Assembly: GCF_040183065.1 (NCBI RefSeq)
Contig: NC_091118.1
Span: 213,898,529 to 213,962,528 of the forward strand
DNA length: 64,000 nt
DNA from: Periplaneta americana
Taxonomy: Eukaryota; Arthropoda; Insecta; Blattodea; Blattidae
Direction: 5' to 3'
The notes beneath the pieces are model-generated. The model was not told where the DNA came from and did no database searches. It saw only the letters and a program-made list of their open reading frames with translations. Below, piece after piece: positions 37,468-49,894 of the stretch. Position 1 is the stretch's first letter, and each line of letters begins with the position of its first letter. The position numbers were made by a program, and so were the translations under genes.

Positions 37468-37865
37468 GCTGGGATGGTATCCATTTCCTTGTGCTATGTA
37501 CTTGATGGTGTTTATTTCTTCTTTGTAGTATTGCTTGTGCATTTATATGTTCAGTAGTATGTGTACCATGGCTCGGAATGCAGCTTGTTTGTGTTGTGTT
37601 GGGTGATTGGATGTGTTGTGTATGTGTGTGGTTGTTGTTGTGGGTTTTCTGTAGATGTTGAAGATATGTTTGTGATCTGCTTTTGTTATTGTAATGTATA
37701 GGCAGTTTATGAATTTGTTGTTTTAGATTTCTAGTATGTAATGTAGCTTTGAGAGTATTTTGTTTATATCTTGATGTAGGTTTTCAATCTGTCTTTTGTT
37801 TTGTTTTCTTTGTGTAGTGTTAGTATGTCGTCTACGTATTTGTGCCAGTATATGATGTGTCATGC
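37468..37865 (-). mobile_element. Penelope-like element reverse-transcriptase fragment
   Basis: The minus strand reads KYVDDILT-like residues (CAAATACGTAGACGACATAC at about 37840), then LHQDINKILSKLHYILEI, ITKADHKHIFNIYRKPTTTT and HNTSNHPTQHKQAAFRAMVH. The YVDD core and the following TKADHKH-FNIYRKPT segment are those of insect Penelope-like elements as I remember them. Stops and frameshifts are present and no GIY-YIG part is seen. Confidence 0.7.
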
Positions 37866-38344
37866 ATTTTTAATTTTACCTTGTAAAACTAGGGGGGAAA
37901 AGTTAAACCTATTCGTGTTCATATTTATAAAATTTACTGTGTACAAGGACAGATTTTTTTAGTATTCAGAGATTATTTTTTTAAATGTACTTTAAAGAAC
38001 ATGCAGTAAAAATTTCAGATTCCTAGCGTAAAATTTGTGGAATTCTTAGCAATGTGAATGCATAGAAGTAGGCAAAAATAAAAAAAGTACTAGAAAATGA
38101 GTTTCTAGAGTTTCCATGCATTTCAGACTCAACGAACGCATCCTTTTCAAATATGGCGTAATTGACACAACCGCCGTAGAGTTTTAAAACTTCGTTAAAG
38201 AGTAAAGTAGGCGACATAGCTTCATTTTCTAAAGCCAAAAGGTGATATTTGATAAAAGGATTGCTAAATTTTCACCCATCCCCTACATGAAAGAATGTGG
38301 GTTTCTATCACCTGCCATCAGAGTCATGTTTATCAAATATATCG
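37866..38344. other. unassigned AT-rich region
   Basis: No copy elsewhere in the window; no convincing frame. Confidence 0.35.
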
Positions 38345-38672
38345 CATTACGTTGTATTTATTTACATTCCATGGTATTCGTACATCGCTTCACAGCTACA
38401 ATATGGAACATGTAAAAAAAATGTAATAGTACTATAAAGCCTTAATTTATAGTCACAGTCTAGTTGAAATATATACAGAAGAGGTTTACAATATAGTCTA
38501 CTAGTACAACACAAAGTTTTAGTATCAATACTTAATACAAGACAGAATTATTCATGAAACATTGTTGAATGTCATAAATTCACCTACAGAATAGAATGCG
38601 TGAGAAATTAGGTACTTTAATTTGGCCCTAAAGAATCTTATGTTTTGAGTTTCATTTTTTATATCCATAGGG

Positions 38673-38924
38673 TCCACACCTGTGGAGTAACGGTCAGCGC
38701 GTCTGGCCGCGAAACCAGGTGGCCCGGGTTCGAATTCCGGTCGGGGCAAGTTACCTGGTTGAGGTTTTTTCTGGGGTTTTCCCTCAACCCATATGAGCAA
38801 ATGCTGGGTAACTTTCGGTGCTGGACCCCGGACTCATTTCACCGGCATTATCACCTTCATTTCATTCAGACGCTAAATAACCTAGATGTTGGTACAGCGT
38901 CGTAAAATAACCCAGTGAAATAAA
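38673..38924 (+). mobile_element. tRNA-derived SINE-1
   Basis: Flanked by the 13-bp duplication TATATCCATAGGG (38660-38672, 38925-38937); the uninterrupted LINE-H copy at 31.9 kb shows the empty site. Head TCCACACCTGTGGAGTAACG with B box GGGTTCGAATTCCGG, body GGTTGAGGTTTTTTCTGGGG, tail TCGTAAAATAACCCAGTG. Confidence 0.9.
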
Positions 38925-39332
38925 TATATCCATAGGGAGATTATTAAGAATTGTTACTGTCATATAACACACTCATTTTTGAGAGCACGATAGACTTCCC
39001 GATGGAGTATGAAAGTCATTTTTTTGACGATTACTTCTGCTATGAACTGTTGAATTAGTTACAAAGTTTTCACGATTACATAGAGGAAGTTTATTAATAA
39101 AAAAATATACTGACAAGCCATTGATATTATTTCTATTTTTTTTCATGGTCCTACACGATTCCCTAGATTTGGAACCTACTATTATTCTAATTACTCTTTT
39201 TTGTAGTACAAATATACTGTTATTATCTGTAGAATTTCCCTAGAATATTATTGTATATTGTTTTAAGGTATTGATATTTACTGATATTTATTACCTCTTG
39301 CATAGATTTAATAGGAAAACATGTTGAATTTA

Positions 39333-39723
39333 TTATAGATTTATTAATTTGTCCTACAGAATAATATCTGTAATATTGACAATTAATATTTGAGGATAAA
39401 AATTCGCTCCGACGCCGGGGATCGAACCCGGGTGCATATGTCTGTACAGATTACTGTGCACTTAACTGCGGAATCCCGGCCAAACAAGTCGCTCAACTGA
39501 GTGCGCTCCTAATATAATGGCAGTTGACATTGGACATATACGTCAACATATATGCCTAACATGGAGTCGGGCCACAAAGGGAAAAATTGAAGGAAGAAGG
39601 TTCGGTCCGGTGCTGTGGATTGAATTCGGCGTAGCTCAGTGGTCAGAGCGCTTGGTACGTAGAACCAAGGACCCGGGTTCGATCTCCGGCGCCGGAGCGA
39701 ATTTTTCTGCTCAAATATTAATT
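39333..39723 (+). mobile_element. palindromic tRNA-like insertion (SINE-3 family)
   Basis: Flanked by GTTGAATTTA (39323-39332, 39724-39733). Arms 39379-39432 and 39672-39725 are inverted copies over 54 bp with about five differences, covering a B-box/3' tRNA half (GATCGAACCCGGG and CCCGGGTTCGATC). The right side carries a full tRNA-like unit with A box GCGTAGCTCAGTGGTCAGAG, then GCGAATTTTTCT (possible Pol III stop). The core segment ATCCCGGCCAAACAAGTC recurs at 57262 in the SINE-3 array. Confidence 0.7.
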
Positions 39724-39823
39724 GTTGAATTTAGTTTGGGGGTAATTTCTTTAATTTGGTTTTTCCAATTTAACACATTATCGATTTATAAGCCAAGAAA
39801 TTTGGTTGTTGTTGTATTTCTAA

Positions 39824-40941
39824 CTAGCCGTACCCGTGCGCACCGCTGCACCTGTTAGAAATAAATATAAAGTAATTACACAATTAAAATAGGACGTTTG
39901 ATATAGGGAACACACTTTTACAACAGCGCAAGATAATCTGCTTCGCTCATTACCCAATTTTTTTTGCATTGCATTTATTGCATATATATTTTATGTATTT
40001 TAACACGATTCAATTGAGCATAGTTAAAATTTTAATTATAAAATAATGGATTGCTAAGCTAACGTACTATTACTGCATACTGAATCAATACACTCTCGTT
40101 GTTCGTTAATTCTCTGAGATTAAAATGAGTGTACATAAATATTATTTTAAGAAATACAAAAAACGAATGTACAAAATAGCCTATCAAATTTTCTGTGCTT
40201 AAGAAGCTATTTTAATCTTACCTGTCCTCGATTTACTCAGACGTTACTGTAATAACATTATAACATTATGTCCATCTAGAGAAACTACACTTTCCAATGG
40301 TGAAATAATAATTAATTATACAAATCGGTTAATTTAGCTTCTGATATTACTTCATACAAACACAGAAACATGCTCTGTAGGCTATGTTTAATAGTTTTTG
40401 ATTGTTGATGTCCAAGGCCCCTGTTTCGATTGTTGTTGTCCAAGGCCCCTTATAGACGAAGTTATTTGTTCTTAATTCATTGCACCGTCTTAGATGGCGT
40501 TATTTTAATTTTAAAACTCATTTATCTCATTAAATATCAGTCCTATCAAAATTTTATAAAGAATAAAACTTATCGGAAATCATTTTTAAAGAAACGTTTG
40601 TTATGCAACATTTTTCACAAAAATCAATAATAAGCGAGATATTTCGATTTATTTAATTCAGGCCGCCTTATAACCCCCCTTTTAAATAAAGTATTTTGAA
40701 TGCCATATAGCCTATAATCTAAGTTACAAGGAACTTAATTTATATTCCAATTGTCATGTAAATCGGTTCAGCCATTATCGCGTGAAAAGGTAACAAACAT
40801 ACAGACAGACATACAAACAAAAATTTCAAAAATGCGATTTTCGGTTTCAGGGTGGTTAATTATATATGTTAGGACCAATTATTTTTGGAAAATCGAAAAT
40901 TACCAGAAAAATTTCGGCTACAGATTTATTATTAGTATAGA
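39824..40941 (-). mobile_element. non-autonomous Helitron, copy 3
   Basis: The minus strand starts TCTATACTAATAATAAATC after A and ends GGTACGGCTAG before T. 1118 bp. About 39910-40245 differs from copies 1 and 2, and the ATTAT tract is absent, so the interior was replaced or rearranged. The frame at 40430-40630 matches the antisense frame in copy 2. Confidence 0.85.
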
Positions 40942-41657
40942 TAGGGACCTATTGTTAATTATTGCGCTTGAATTTTGCAAGGTTGAATTTGAGCAGGATT
41001 TAAATTGGATTATCAACATTACCATGGCGGACAATGCTATGAGAAAGTATTAGTTAAAATGATCAACTGTTTTAAACATGTATTTGTTATAAAGACAGAT
41101 CTGTTAAGAAAGGGAAGGGCAAACGATGATTTTAACCAAAACCATCTCTGAATACTACATCGCAGAGACGGAAGAGTTGGATTCTTGTGCATACCTGATG
41201 GGATCAGAGACGGAGCGGAATGTCTTGCGCTGTGTGGAAACTTCGCGTTCCTTTCTTGTCACATTCAATAAATGTTCAGGGAAAGGAAAATCTAATTACG
41301 CTGATGCAAAGTGAGAAGTGTGCAACATTACGGACCTTTGTTATCTTCCCAAGAAATGAATTATTTGCATAACTTGTTTTTGTACACTCCTCATCACAAC
41401 TCGTCGCGACATCTGTCAGGCCGGAGTTCGCACGTCTGAGGAAAAATAATTCATTCCAGATTTCAACGGAAATGCATTAGCTGACATTCCGCTCTTACCG
41501 GCTTAGAAGTGGTGTACGGGTGACGGCTCCTGGAATCACAGTGACACCTTAACAGTGACTTCCTGCGAGTCTGCTGCAAATGAACTGTCTGAACCTCATC
41601 ACAGAACAGTGATCTGCGAACTTCTAGGCTATGTCATGTTCAGAAGCAATCTCATTA
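40942..41657. other. unique GC-richer region, possible conserved noncoding DNA
   Basis: 41300-41620 has no copy elsewhere, raised GC, and an octamer-like ATTTGCATAA at about 41362. The frames at 41126-41314 and 41555-41740 have no recognisable features, and the second runs into the next TIR. Confidence 0.25.
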
Positions 41658-42738
41658 TACAGGGACATCATTTTATTTATACTTCAATTTTTATTGTACC
41701 TGAGTTTTTTAATGTACTTCACTCCCACCCCTTCTACTAAGGAAGTTCCAACTCCACACAGAACCAAGACCGCAGATAGTAAGCAGTACTGAGTTACTGA
41801 GTATAGTACGTTCCAGAAATATTTTCGCGTTTTCCAGTGACGAAAGAGCTTTCAATATTGAATCATATTTTCGCACAGGTACTGTCCGTTTGCCTACGTC
41901 GCATCCCGATTTCCCCCACCTGCTTCTGCTCGCCCCTCTGTAAAAGCTGGGCTGTCTTAGCTCTTTTCTGAAAACATTAATTTCTCTTAGGAATTGGAAG
42001 TTTACGTAATATTATACAGCTGTTTAATTTAACTTAAATAAAAGGGCCTCGTTAAGTAATTAACTGTCACGTGATTTCCTCCCTTTCTACCATCCTGCGG
42101 CATAACCACTTGGACGGACAGTAGATAGCATGTCTGAGTAATTTTATATTTTCGGGTCGGGCAGAAGTGAAGATTGAATTTACAGTACGCAGAGTAGGTA
42201 CAGAAATATTTCAACATGAGTTACTAGTACGAAGGACGAAACTGGCAATTAGAATTAGATGCAATAGTCTATAGTGCGATAATATGCACAAAAGAACTGA
42301 AGCCTGTATCGAAATGAACGGCCACCATTTTCAAAATTGTGTTTAAATATTCATATTATGATTATTTTTCAATTTAACTTCTTTCTCTATATTGTACGCT
42401 AATGTGCTGTAGACAGTATAATATACACTGCATAATGAATACTTCGCATGGATAACTCACTTCGTGAGTAAAAACACATATTCTTAATACAGTACTGTAC
42501 TTTGATTAAAGAAAAACCTAATGAAAATTATCGAACTCAAAATCGCGATATTTCCTAGTTTACGTAAATGGATGAACTACTTTTCTTCCATCCTATACCT
42601 AGTAGAGTGATTTGTGTTTTACGCCAGTATCATCGAACTCCAGTCTTGGAGGGGGGAGCAAGCGGTGTTTCCGGTTCTCTAAAGGTATAGACAGGTTAAT
42701 ATTAAAAATGTTAGTAAAAATAAAATGATGTCCCTGTA
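41658..42738 (+). mobile_element. TACAGGG-type TIR element, copy C
   Basis: 1081 bp with both CAGGGACATCATTTTATTT ends and TA flanks. The inner sequence closely follows copy A in inverted orientation. Confidence 0.9.
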
Positions 42739-42848
42739 TATGTAAGCTATGTTAATAGTATATTACGATACAAGGTTGGAAAGTGTTTTTCACAAAATCG
42801 AGGAAAAGTTTGAAAAACGAGCAGAGAGAGTTTTAAAATTGGCGAGAT

Positions 42849-44215
42849 TTTGTAATTCAATTCAATTCAATTTATTAAGCCATTAAACATACAGTGATAG
42901 GCTTCGTCACAAAAAAACATACATTTGAAAATACACATATAATTGAAAACAGTAATTACAATGAAAACACTAAACATTTTGAAACTCTAATAGTACATTA
43001 TGCAACGAGTCTATAATGAAGGTAATTAAGAAGTGAGTATGGATATTTATGAAACGAGCGCAAGCGAGTTTCATAATTTTCAGACGAGCTTCTTAATTAC
43101 TATTATAGGCGAGTTTCATACGACTTTTTATGCTCGACCATATTTCTAACTTGATATTATTAATTTTAATTTTATCTGACCTTCAGCAATGTACCGTATG
43201 TTGTGAGATGTGCGCAGACGCAAAAGTATTGATTTTTTTCCGAGGAACAGATGTTCACATTGACCTTGCTAGGCCGTAAGAACCTACAGAGATAACATTG
43301 AAATTAAATTAGACATTGAAAAACGAGATGACAAATTGAATTTATTTGAATATTATTTACAATTAACGCTAATTATTATAGTAACAGAACATAACCTTCT
43401 GCGACAGTATTGGATTTTCAGCCTCCGTGACTTTTCGCTAATTCTCTTTCGATTGCATATCCGAGAATAATCGATACTTGCGGTTTTATAACGGTAGAAA
43501 GCTGACCTATCATTGGCTGAACAGTTGTAACCTGAGTTGACCTTTAATGAGTAGGTGTACTTTAATGACATGCATTAAAGGTCTGCTACCAGGTGTATAA
43601 TTACTACGTTTCGGCATGGTCGAGCATAAAATTAATTAAAACACTTCACTCTTATGTAATAATTGTAACTGAATGTAAATAACTTTATTTATTAAAAAAC
43701 AATTTCGTATGAATTTATGTTAAGAAACTCATCTACAGAGTAGAAAGGATTAATTAAAAGCCAATTATAAAATCAGCTTTGAAACTATTGGTTGGTAACT
43801 TATAATATTGACTGGGAAGCTTATTATATAATTTCATCCCCATGACAGAAAAATTTGTACTAGTTTTATGTATTCTACAGTATGGAATATTAATTTGTTC
43901 ACTATTTCTAATTTCATGATCATGTATATTGGCTATTAATGAGTAATCGTCTATATTTTGTCGAGTGTAAAGGACTAGGTCGTATATATATAAATTTATG
44001 ACAGTTAATATCTGTGATTGTTTGAAAAGAGGTCGACAATGTTCAACATAGTTTGATTGGCATAGAATTCTAATGGCTTTCTTTTGAAAAATCAAGACAC
44101 TCCCAATTTTGCTACCATTTCCCCAGAAAATTAAGGCATACCTAATTATCGACTGAAAGAACGAAAAGTAGGCACATCTTAAATAATTTTGAGAAACACT
44201 AGTCACTAATATCTT
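42849..44215 (-). mobile_element. LINE-I reverse-transcriptase C-terminus with (AATTG)n tail
   Basis: The minus strand (43754-44206) encodes NYLRCAYFSFFQSIIRYALI, FWGNGSKIGSVLIFQKKAIR, and VMGMKLYNKLPSQYYKLPTN: the C-terminal thumb region of a CR1/Jockey-group LINE protein, open for 150 residues. The 3' UTR is interrupted by hairpin MITE copy B (42990-43630) and ends with TTTAATGGCTTAATAAATTG and a short AATTG tail at 42849-42871. Confidence 0.78.
42990..43630 (+). mobile_element. TTATGC hairpin MITE, copy B
   Basis: Nearly identical to copy A (3984-4642), lacking about 20 bp near the right end. Sits in the 3' UTR of LINE-I. Confidence 0.85.
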
Positions 44216-45610
44216 TAATAAATATATAACTCTTAATAATGCATTTCACAAACGTGTATTGTACAACATTTTTTACGTTATCATATTTTTAAAATCGCAA
44301 ATACCATATATTTTGAATTGCACAATTAGAACAATATTATTCCAAAGCCTTCTCAAAACTGTAGGTACTGTAATGGTAACTAAGCAACAATAAGTGCACT
44401 GTAATGAGTCTATTTCAGTATAGATTTATGTCATGGATAAATATATAATGAGATGAGAAATTTACTGAGTTTCCCGTAACACATGCTAGAGGCGCTAATG
44501 TAGAAATTGATGTTGCTGCCATCTGTTGGGCGGTGGAGAACTTATTACATCTAGCAGCGCACCAAGTAGCGAAAAAAAAACTAATTACTCCATGCATTTG
44601 GGAGCCCACCTGGTATGTTAAACCCTCATCCCTATTCTCAAACTAACCCAATTTAAAATAGCCTAATACATTTACATTTTTATTCTTCACAGCATCTTCC
44701 ACTGAAAATTCTTACCGGAGCCAACAGAAAGATAAAAGAGGCTATCTATTTTACACTATCCAATGAAAATGTAACCAGACAGAGACAGAAAATAAAGCAA
44801 AAGGTTAGATAATTGGGATTGTATTCTTTGGGTGTTTATTGTACAGCGCAAGAACTACTTAGATAGTTCGATTTATTATATTACTATTACTTTACAATAG
44901 ATTCAACAACACTATTTTACAACGTCCATAAACATCACTGTTTAACATACACTGCTTATACACACACGTAGTATCAATTTATGTTCACTTATTAGCAAGT
45001 TTCTGTCTGCCATCTTGTCTTCTCGAGCAACGTCTCGAACGAACGGATAAATAGAGAACTTTGGGTAATGTACCCAACACGTAGTTCTAATGTTCACCAC
45101 TTATGACTCCGGTCACTGGTCATCTTATTTGAGCCCCCTGCCGTCAGATGGTGCTGACCGCAGTTTCGCATCCTATTATATTATCTCATAACATTCAGTG
45201 AACGATCAAGTAATGTTAACTTTTCTGCAAAAATTATTGACTCTGAAAGTTCACCTACATGTCCAGCTTACCAGTCTCCGTTTCTGATGGAGAAGATGGT
45301 CACACTTCATTTACGTACTCATGTTATACTAAGCAATATTCTGGTTAAGGCAAGGGTCCACGTGACCTGGAACTTGTGATGACGTGTGTCTTTATTGACA
45401 CCACCAAATAAATAAATAAACATATTTATCCATTTTTATTTTATGAAGAATGGTTTCCTTGGCAACAAGTTTCTTTGTGGGAATTCTTATTTTCCAGACT
45501 TAACAACAATAGCTGTAAATACAACAAAAAACACGATCGTGCAAAAAATAAGTTCTAAATACAGTATCTGAATAAATTATATATAGCCTATAGATATGTA
45601 TATATTAGAG
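44216..45610. other. unassigned region
   Basis: About 1.4 kb with no convincing gene or repeat partner. The frame at 44415-44609 is unremarkable. AATAAATAAATAAAC at about 45408 looks like an old retroposon tail. Confidence 0.35.
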
Positions 45611-45613
45611 CTA

Positions 45614-45662
<49 letters not shown>
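45611..45662. repeat. (TA)n microsatellite
   Basis: About 25 TA units; a second (TA)n run lies at about 45855-45889 just before a LINE fragment. Confidence 0.9.
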
Positions 45663-45665
<3 letters not shown>

Positions 45666-45853
45666 AACAATAACTGCCCCCCCCCCGAATTTACGGGCTG
45701 CCACTACAGACAGATCATAGCAAACAATTGGTTGTAACTATTAATAATACAATTAAACAAACAAATAAATATGAAAATTTTACAAAAAATAGGCTTCTAC
45801 TGTAAACAGAGCATAGCTAAAAATATTAGTTATTTTAACTTATTAATAATACA

Positions 45854-45889
<36 letters not shown>

Positions 45890-45891
<2 letters not shown>

Positions 45892-46405
45892 TGTATGGGA
45901 TAAACATAAATGCAAACAAGACGAAGACCATGGTTATCGAGAGAAAAATAAAAAAGGTAAACGTGCGAATTCTAAATGATACCTGGGGTGTACTGTAAGC
46001 AGTAACATGAGCTGCTACCAAGAAGTCAAAAGGAAAATAGCAATGGAAAAGGAAGCTTTTAATAGAAAAAGGAGCATCTTCTGCGGATCTCTGGAAAAAG
46101 AACTAAAGAAGAGACTAGTGAAGTGTGCAGTGTAGCATTGTATAGGGCACAAACATGGACATTAAGACGAAGTGAAGAGAAGTGACTAGAATCATTTGAA
46201 ATGTGAATATGTTGAAGATGAATCATGTGAAATGGACAGAGGAAATAAGAAACAAGCTGTGTTGGAAGGAGTGGGTGAGGAAAGAATGATGCTGAAACTT
46301 ATCAGAAAGACAAAAGGAATTGATTGGGTCACTGGCTGAGAAGAAACGTCCTACTTAAGGATTCACTGGAAGGAATGGTGAACGGAGACATTAGTAATAT
46401 AAAGT
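45890..46405 (+). mobile_element. RTE-like LINE-C fragment
   Basis: Residues such as GININANKTKTMVIERKIKK, NMSCYQEVKRKIAMEKEAFN, LKKRLVKCAV and NWLGHWLRRNVLLKDSLEGM across shifted frames match the second copy at 51092-51410. Corresponds to the region after the reverse-transcriptase core. Heavily mutated. Confidence 0.75.
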
Positions 46406-46424
46406 ATTGATCAACTTAACAGAG

Positions 46425-46685
46425 TCTAGCCACCGACGTGGTTTAGTCTATTAAGACGCTTGCCTGCCGGTCTAAAGTTGCGCTCGAGTACGGGTTCGAT
46501 TCCCGCTTGAGCTGATTACCTGGTTGGGTTTTCTCCGAGGTTTTCCCCAACCGTAAGGTGAATGTCAGGTAATCTATGGCAAATCCTCGGCCCCATCTCA
46601 CCAAATACCATCTATCACCAATCTCATCGACGCTAAATAACCTTGTAGTTGATACAGCATCATTAAATAACGAACTAAGGGAAAA
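46425..46685 (+). mobile_element. tRNA-derived SINE-2
   Basis: Flanked by AACAGAG (46418-46424, 46686-46692). Head CCACCGACGTGGTTTAGTC with B box GGGTTCGATTCCCGC, body GATTACCTGGTTGGGTTTTC, tail ATCATTAAATAACG. Best-preserved head of this family in the window. Confidence 0.88.
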
Positions 46686-46748
46686 AACAGAGATTTGGGG
46701 TTAAACATAGATGGACCATGAAAAGAATCTTCTTGCATTTATACGATA

Positions 46749-47245
46749 TTACTTACTTACTGACTTTTAAGGAACCCGAAGGTTCATTGCCGTCCTCACA
46801 TAAGCCCGCCATCGGTCCCTATCCTAAGCAAGATTAATCCAGTCTCTATCATCATATCCCACCTCCCTCAAATCCATTTTAATATCATCTTCCCATCTAC
46901 GTCTCGGCGTCCCCCAAAGGTCTTTTTCCCTCCGGCCACCCAACTAACACTCTATATGCATTTCTGGATTCCCCTCATACGTGCTACATGTCCTGCCCAT
47001 CTCAAACGTCTGGATTTAATGTTCCTAATTATGTCAGGTGAAGAATACAATGCGTGCAGTTCTGCGTTGTGTAACTTTCTCCATTCTCCTGTAACTTCAT
47101 CCCTTTTAGCCCCAAATATTTTCCTAAGCACCTTATTCTCAAACACCCTTAACCTATATTCCTCTCTCAAAGTGAGAGAACAAGTTTCACAACCATAAAG
47201 AACATCCGGTAATAGGCTATAACTGTTTTATAAATTCTAACTTTC
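46749..47245 (-). mobile_element. LINE-A 3' end, inverted
   Basis: Flanked by TATACGATATTA / TATATGATATTA (46737-46748, 47246-47257; one difference). The minus strand encodes EEYRLRVFENKVLRKIFGAK, GEWRKLHNAELHALYSSPD and IRNIKSRRLRWAGHVARM. 5'-truncated. Confidence 0.87.
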
Positions 47246-47257
47246 TATATGATATTA

Positions 47258-47957
47258 GAAAATTTATAATAAATTTAACTGAAACGACTTGGTTACAACA
47301 TATGGACCATGCAAAGAATCTATTTCGAGTTATTCCAATATTACAAATCACTGGAAAAGTAATGAAAATGTAGTTGAAGCGTATTTCACGAGTCTGCACC
47401 TCAAAATGCTTCACAGTGTAAGCCGAAACTGGAAGGAAGAACCAGCAGGGCTCTGAAGAGAATGGCACACGAAATTCGCCGGGAGCCAGGCAGGCCTCAT
47501 GGGTCTGCCCTTGTGAAGGAGAGTGATGATAATTTGTGCACTGAATTCACGGCGCATTGTTGCGTTGGTGTCCTGTGATGGGAGCTGTCATCCTGACGTG
47601 ACGTGATTAATGGAGGACGTGTATTGTCCGAAGAACACAGCTAGCGGGTGTCATACGTACAACTGCCGTGTAATTATGTGCAGAATGAAAATCACATATT
47701 TCAGGGCTTCACTTTAAGAGCTGAGGAATGTAAAGGCTCACCGAATAACAAGATGAGTAGTGCATTCTAGAGAAACAATCCCAAAAAAATAAATTATTCA
47801 AGATTCTAAGTCATATTACCAACACAGCACTCTTATCTGCAGGCATACGTAGATTATAATAGATATGTACCTACAGTACGTCTCTTTCAATGTCCGTCTC
47901 AAAACTACCGATCTTATGTTAGTTTGTAACAATTAGTCATGTCTCGATATTAATTGT
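47258..47957. other. unassigned region, partly GC-richer
   Basis: 47470-47700 has higher GC and no copy elsewhere; no gene recognised. ATGGACCATGCAAAGAATCT at 47301 echoes ATGGACCATGAAAAGAATCT at 46711, on the other side of the LINE-A insertion. Confidence 0.3.
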
Positions 47958-48617
47958 AGTTTATTAGATTAGATTAGATTAGACTATCCGATTAGATTAG
48001 AGTATATTAGATTAGATTAGAGTAAATTAGATTAGACTATATTAGATTAGATTAGAATATATTAGATTAGACTATATTCGATTAGACTATATTAGATTAG
48101 ATTAGACTAGCTTAGATTAGACTAGATTAGATTAGATTAGACTATATTCGATTAGACTATATTAGATTAGATTAGATTAGACTAGCTTAGATTAGACTAG
48201 ATTAGATTATATTAGACTAGATTGGACTATTAGATTAGATTAGACTATTAGATTAGATTAGACTATATTAGATTAGATGAGATTAGACTATATTAGATTA
48301 GATGAGATTTGGCTATATTAGATTAGATTAGAGTAGAGTAGATTAGATTAGACTATATTAGATTAGATTAGAGTATATTAGATTTATATTAGACTATATT
48401 AGATTAGATTAGACTATATTAGATTAGGCTATATTAGATTAGATTCGATTAGACTATATTAGATTAGATTCGATTAGACTTTATTAAATGAGATTAGATT
48501 AGACTATATTAGATTAGGCTATATTAGATTAGATTCGATTAGACTATATTAGATTAGATTCGATTAGACTTTATTAAATGAGATTAGATTAGACTATATT
48601 AGATTAGATTAGATTAT
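47958..48617 (+). repeat. degenerate TTAGAT/ATTAG satellite
   Basis: About 660 bp built from TTAGA/ATTAG pentamers with longer units such as AGATTAGATTAGACTATATT. A block of about 107 bp (48430-48500 region) is repeated almost exactly. Superficially like the insect telomere repeat TTAGG, but the unit has A in place of the second G. Confidence 0.9.
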
Positions 48618-48702
48618 TCTATGTAACATTAGAACTTTTTTAGTTGTAATAACATTCATGGCATCGTGAGTGCACAAGAAAAATTACGTAATCTGAAATA
48701 TT

Positions 48703-49430
48703 AAATAGATAGATAGATGGATTTATTGAGTAATATTATACATACAGGTTTTATATTATCATAATTTTCTCTAAAATCCAATGCACGGATCTTCTGACCG
48801 TACGTGCTTTGTACCTAAAACAAGTACTGCTTTGTAGGTTTCACCCCCCCCCCACCTATGATTATATCCAATTACTCTCTAAAGAACACGCATATTAAAA
48901 TGAAAATGGCATAACAAAACACATTACATAGTAATATATCCTAACCTAAAACAGACCTAAAAGTGTACAGTTGGGTAGATACTATTATCCCTTCCTCAGT
49001 TCGTGTCACAGACTTCAACAGCTGAAGTTCTAATCTTTCTCGCATTCAAGAGGAACAAGCCAATCTTTTGTTCCCATTCTCTATTCCCCATGAGGTCAAG
49101 ACATGCGAGCGAACTCCTATTCTGACTTAGCATCGAGGGTAGTAGATATCTTCTCCGTACATGTTCCAATTCGACACACTGTAATAAAATATGTTTGTAG
49201 GAGTCTTTTTCTCTGCAAAGCGGACACAGGCGCTCTCCTTCTTCGTTGATAATTTTATTACCCTTCCATGCCCAATCTGAAATATAATACAATACGGAGG
49301 ATGTAATTTTAAATCTTACTACAAAATGTGTTAATGCCTTAGATAGGCCTATTGTAATTATTTGCGTTGGTATCCTTAACAGAAATCGGACATTGGAAAC
49401 CATTACCTACCTATTAGAATTTATGGGAAT
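48703..49430 (-). mobile_element. LINE C-terminus with zinc knuckle and (TATC)n tail
   Basis: The minus strand (48996-49403) encodes SKALTHFVVRFKITSSVLYY, then GERLCPLCREKDSYKHILLQ with a CX2CX7HX4C knuckle and LACLDLMGNREWEQKIG. This is the C-terminal end of an RNase H-bearing non-LTR element. The 3' tail is a short (TAGA/TATC) run at 48706-48718. 135 residues are still open. Confidence 0.75.
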
Positions 49431-49894
49431 TAAAGAAGTTTCTTTCGATGTATTTCGGTGCTAGTTGAGGACAGATGTCAAAATGACAAAACTAATTAAA
49501 GATATCTGTACCTGAGAGATATTGTATAAGTTCATTTTATCAATTTAGAATACGGACAAAAAACAAACTTAAGTTTTATATTTTTTCATGCTTGGTAAAG
49601 TTACAAATCTATTCCTTTTATTTTTGGTATAGTGGAGACATTGGATATCTTCAAATAAGATACACATGGAAGTAAAGAGAATCATGTGGGACTTATCGTA
49701 ATGTGTCCCTAAAATATATTTTCATCTTATTTTGAAAAAAATTCTGTATATCCCAAATCAGTTATACGAGGGCTTAACAGAGTATACTGTCAGATAGATC
49801 AAACCCTAAGGAATTCAGTAGTACTATAATTTCAAAATTTAACAATGTGAAATTGTCATAATATTACCTCTGATGTACAGATATAGAGACATAA

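Larger units (their letters stand above)
38345..39797 (-). mobile_element. LINE-H second copy, interrupted twice
   Basis: Homologous on the minus strand to 31580-32345 (3' region GTATTCGTACATCGCTTCAC; upstream end CACATTATCGATTTATAAGC). Interrupted by SINE-1 (38673-38924) and by a palindromic tRNA-like insertion (39333-39723). More decayed than the first copy. Confidence 0.8.

Noticed and set aside
47958..48617. interstitial telomere repeat
   Set aside because: The unit is TTAGA/ATTAG, not TTAGG.
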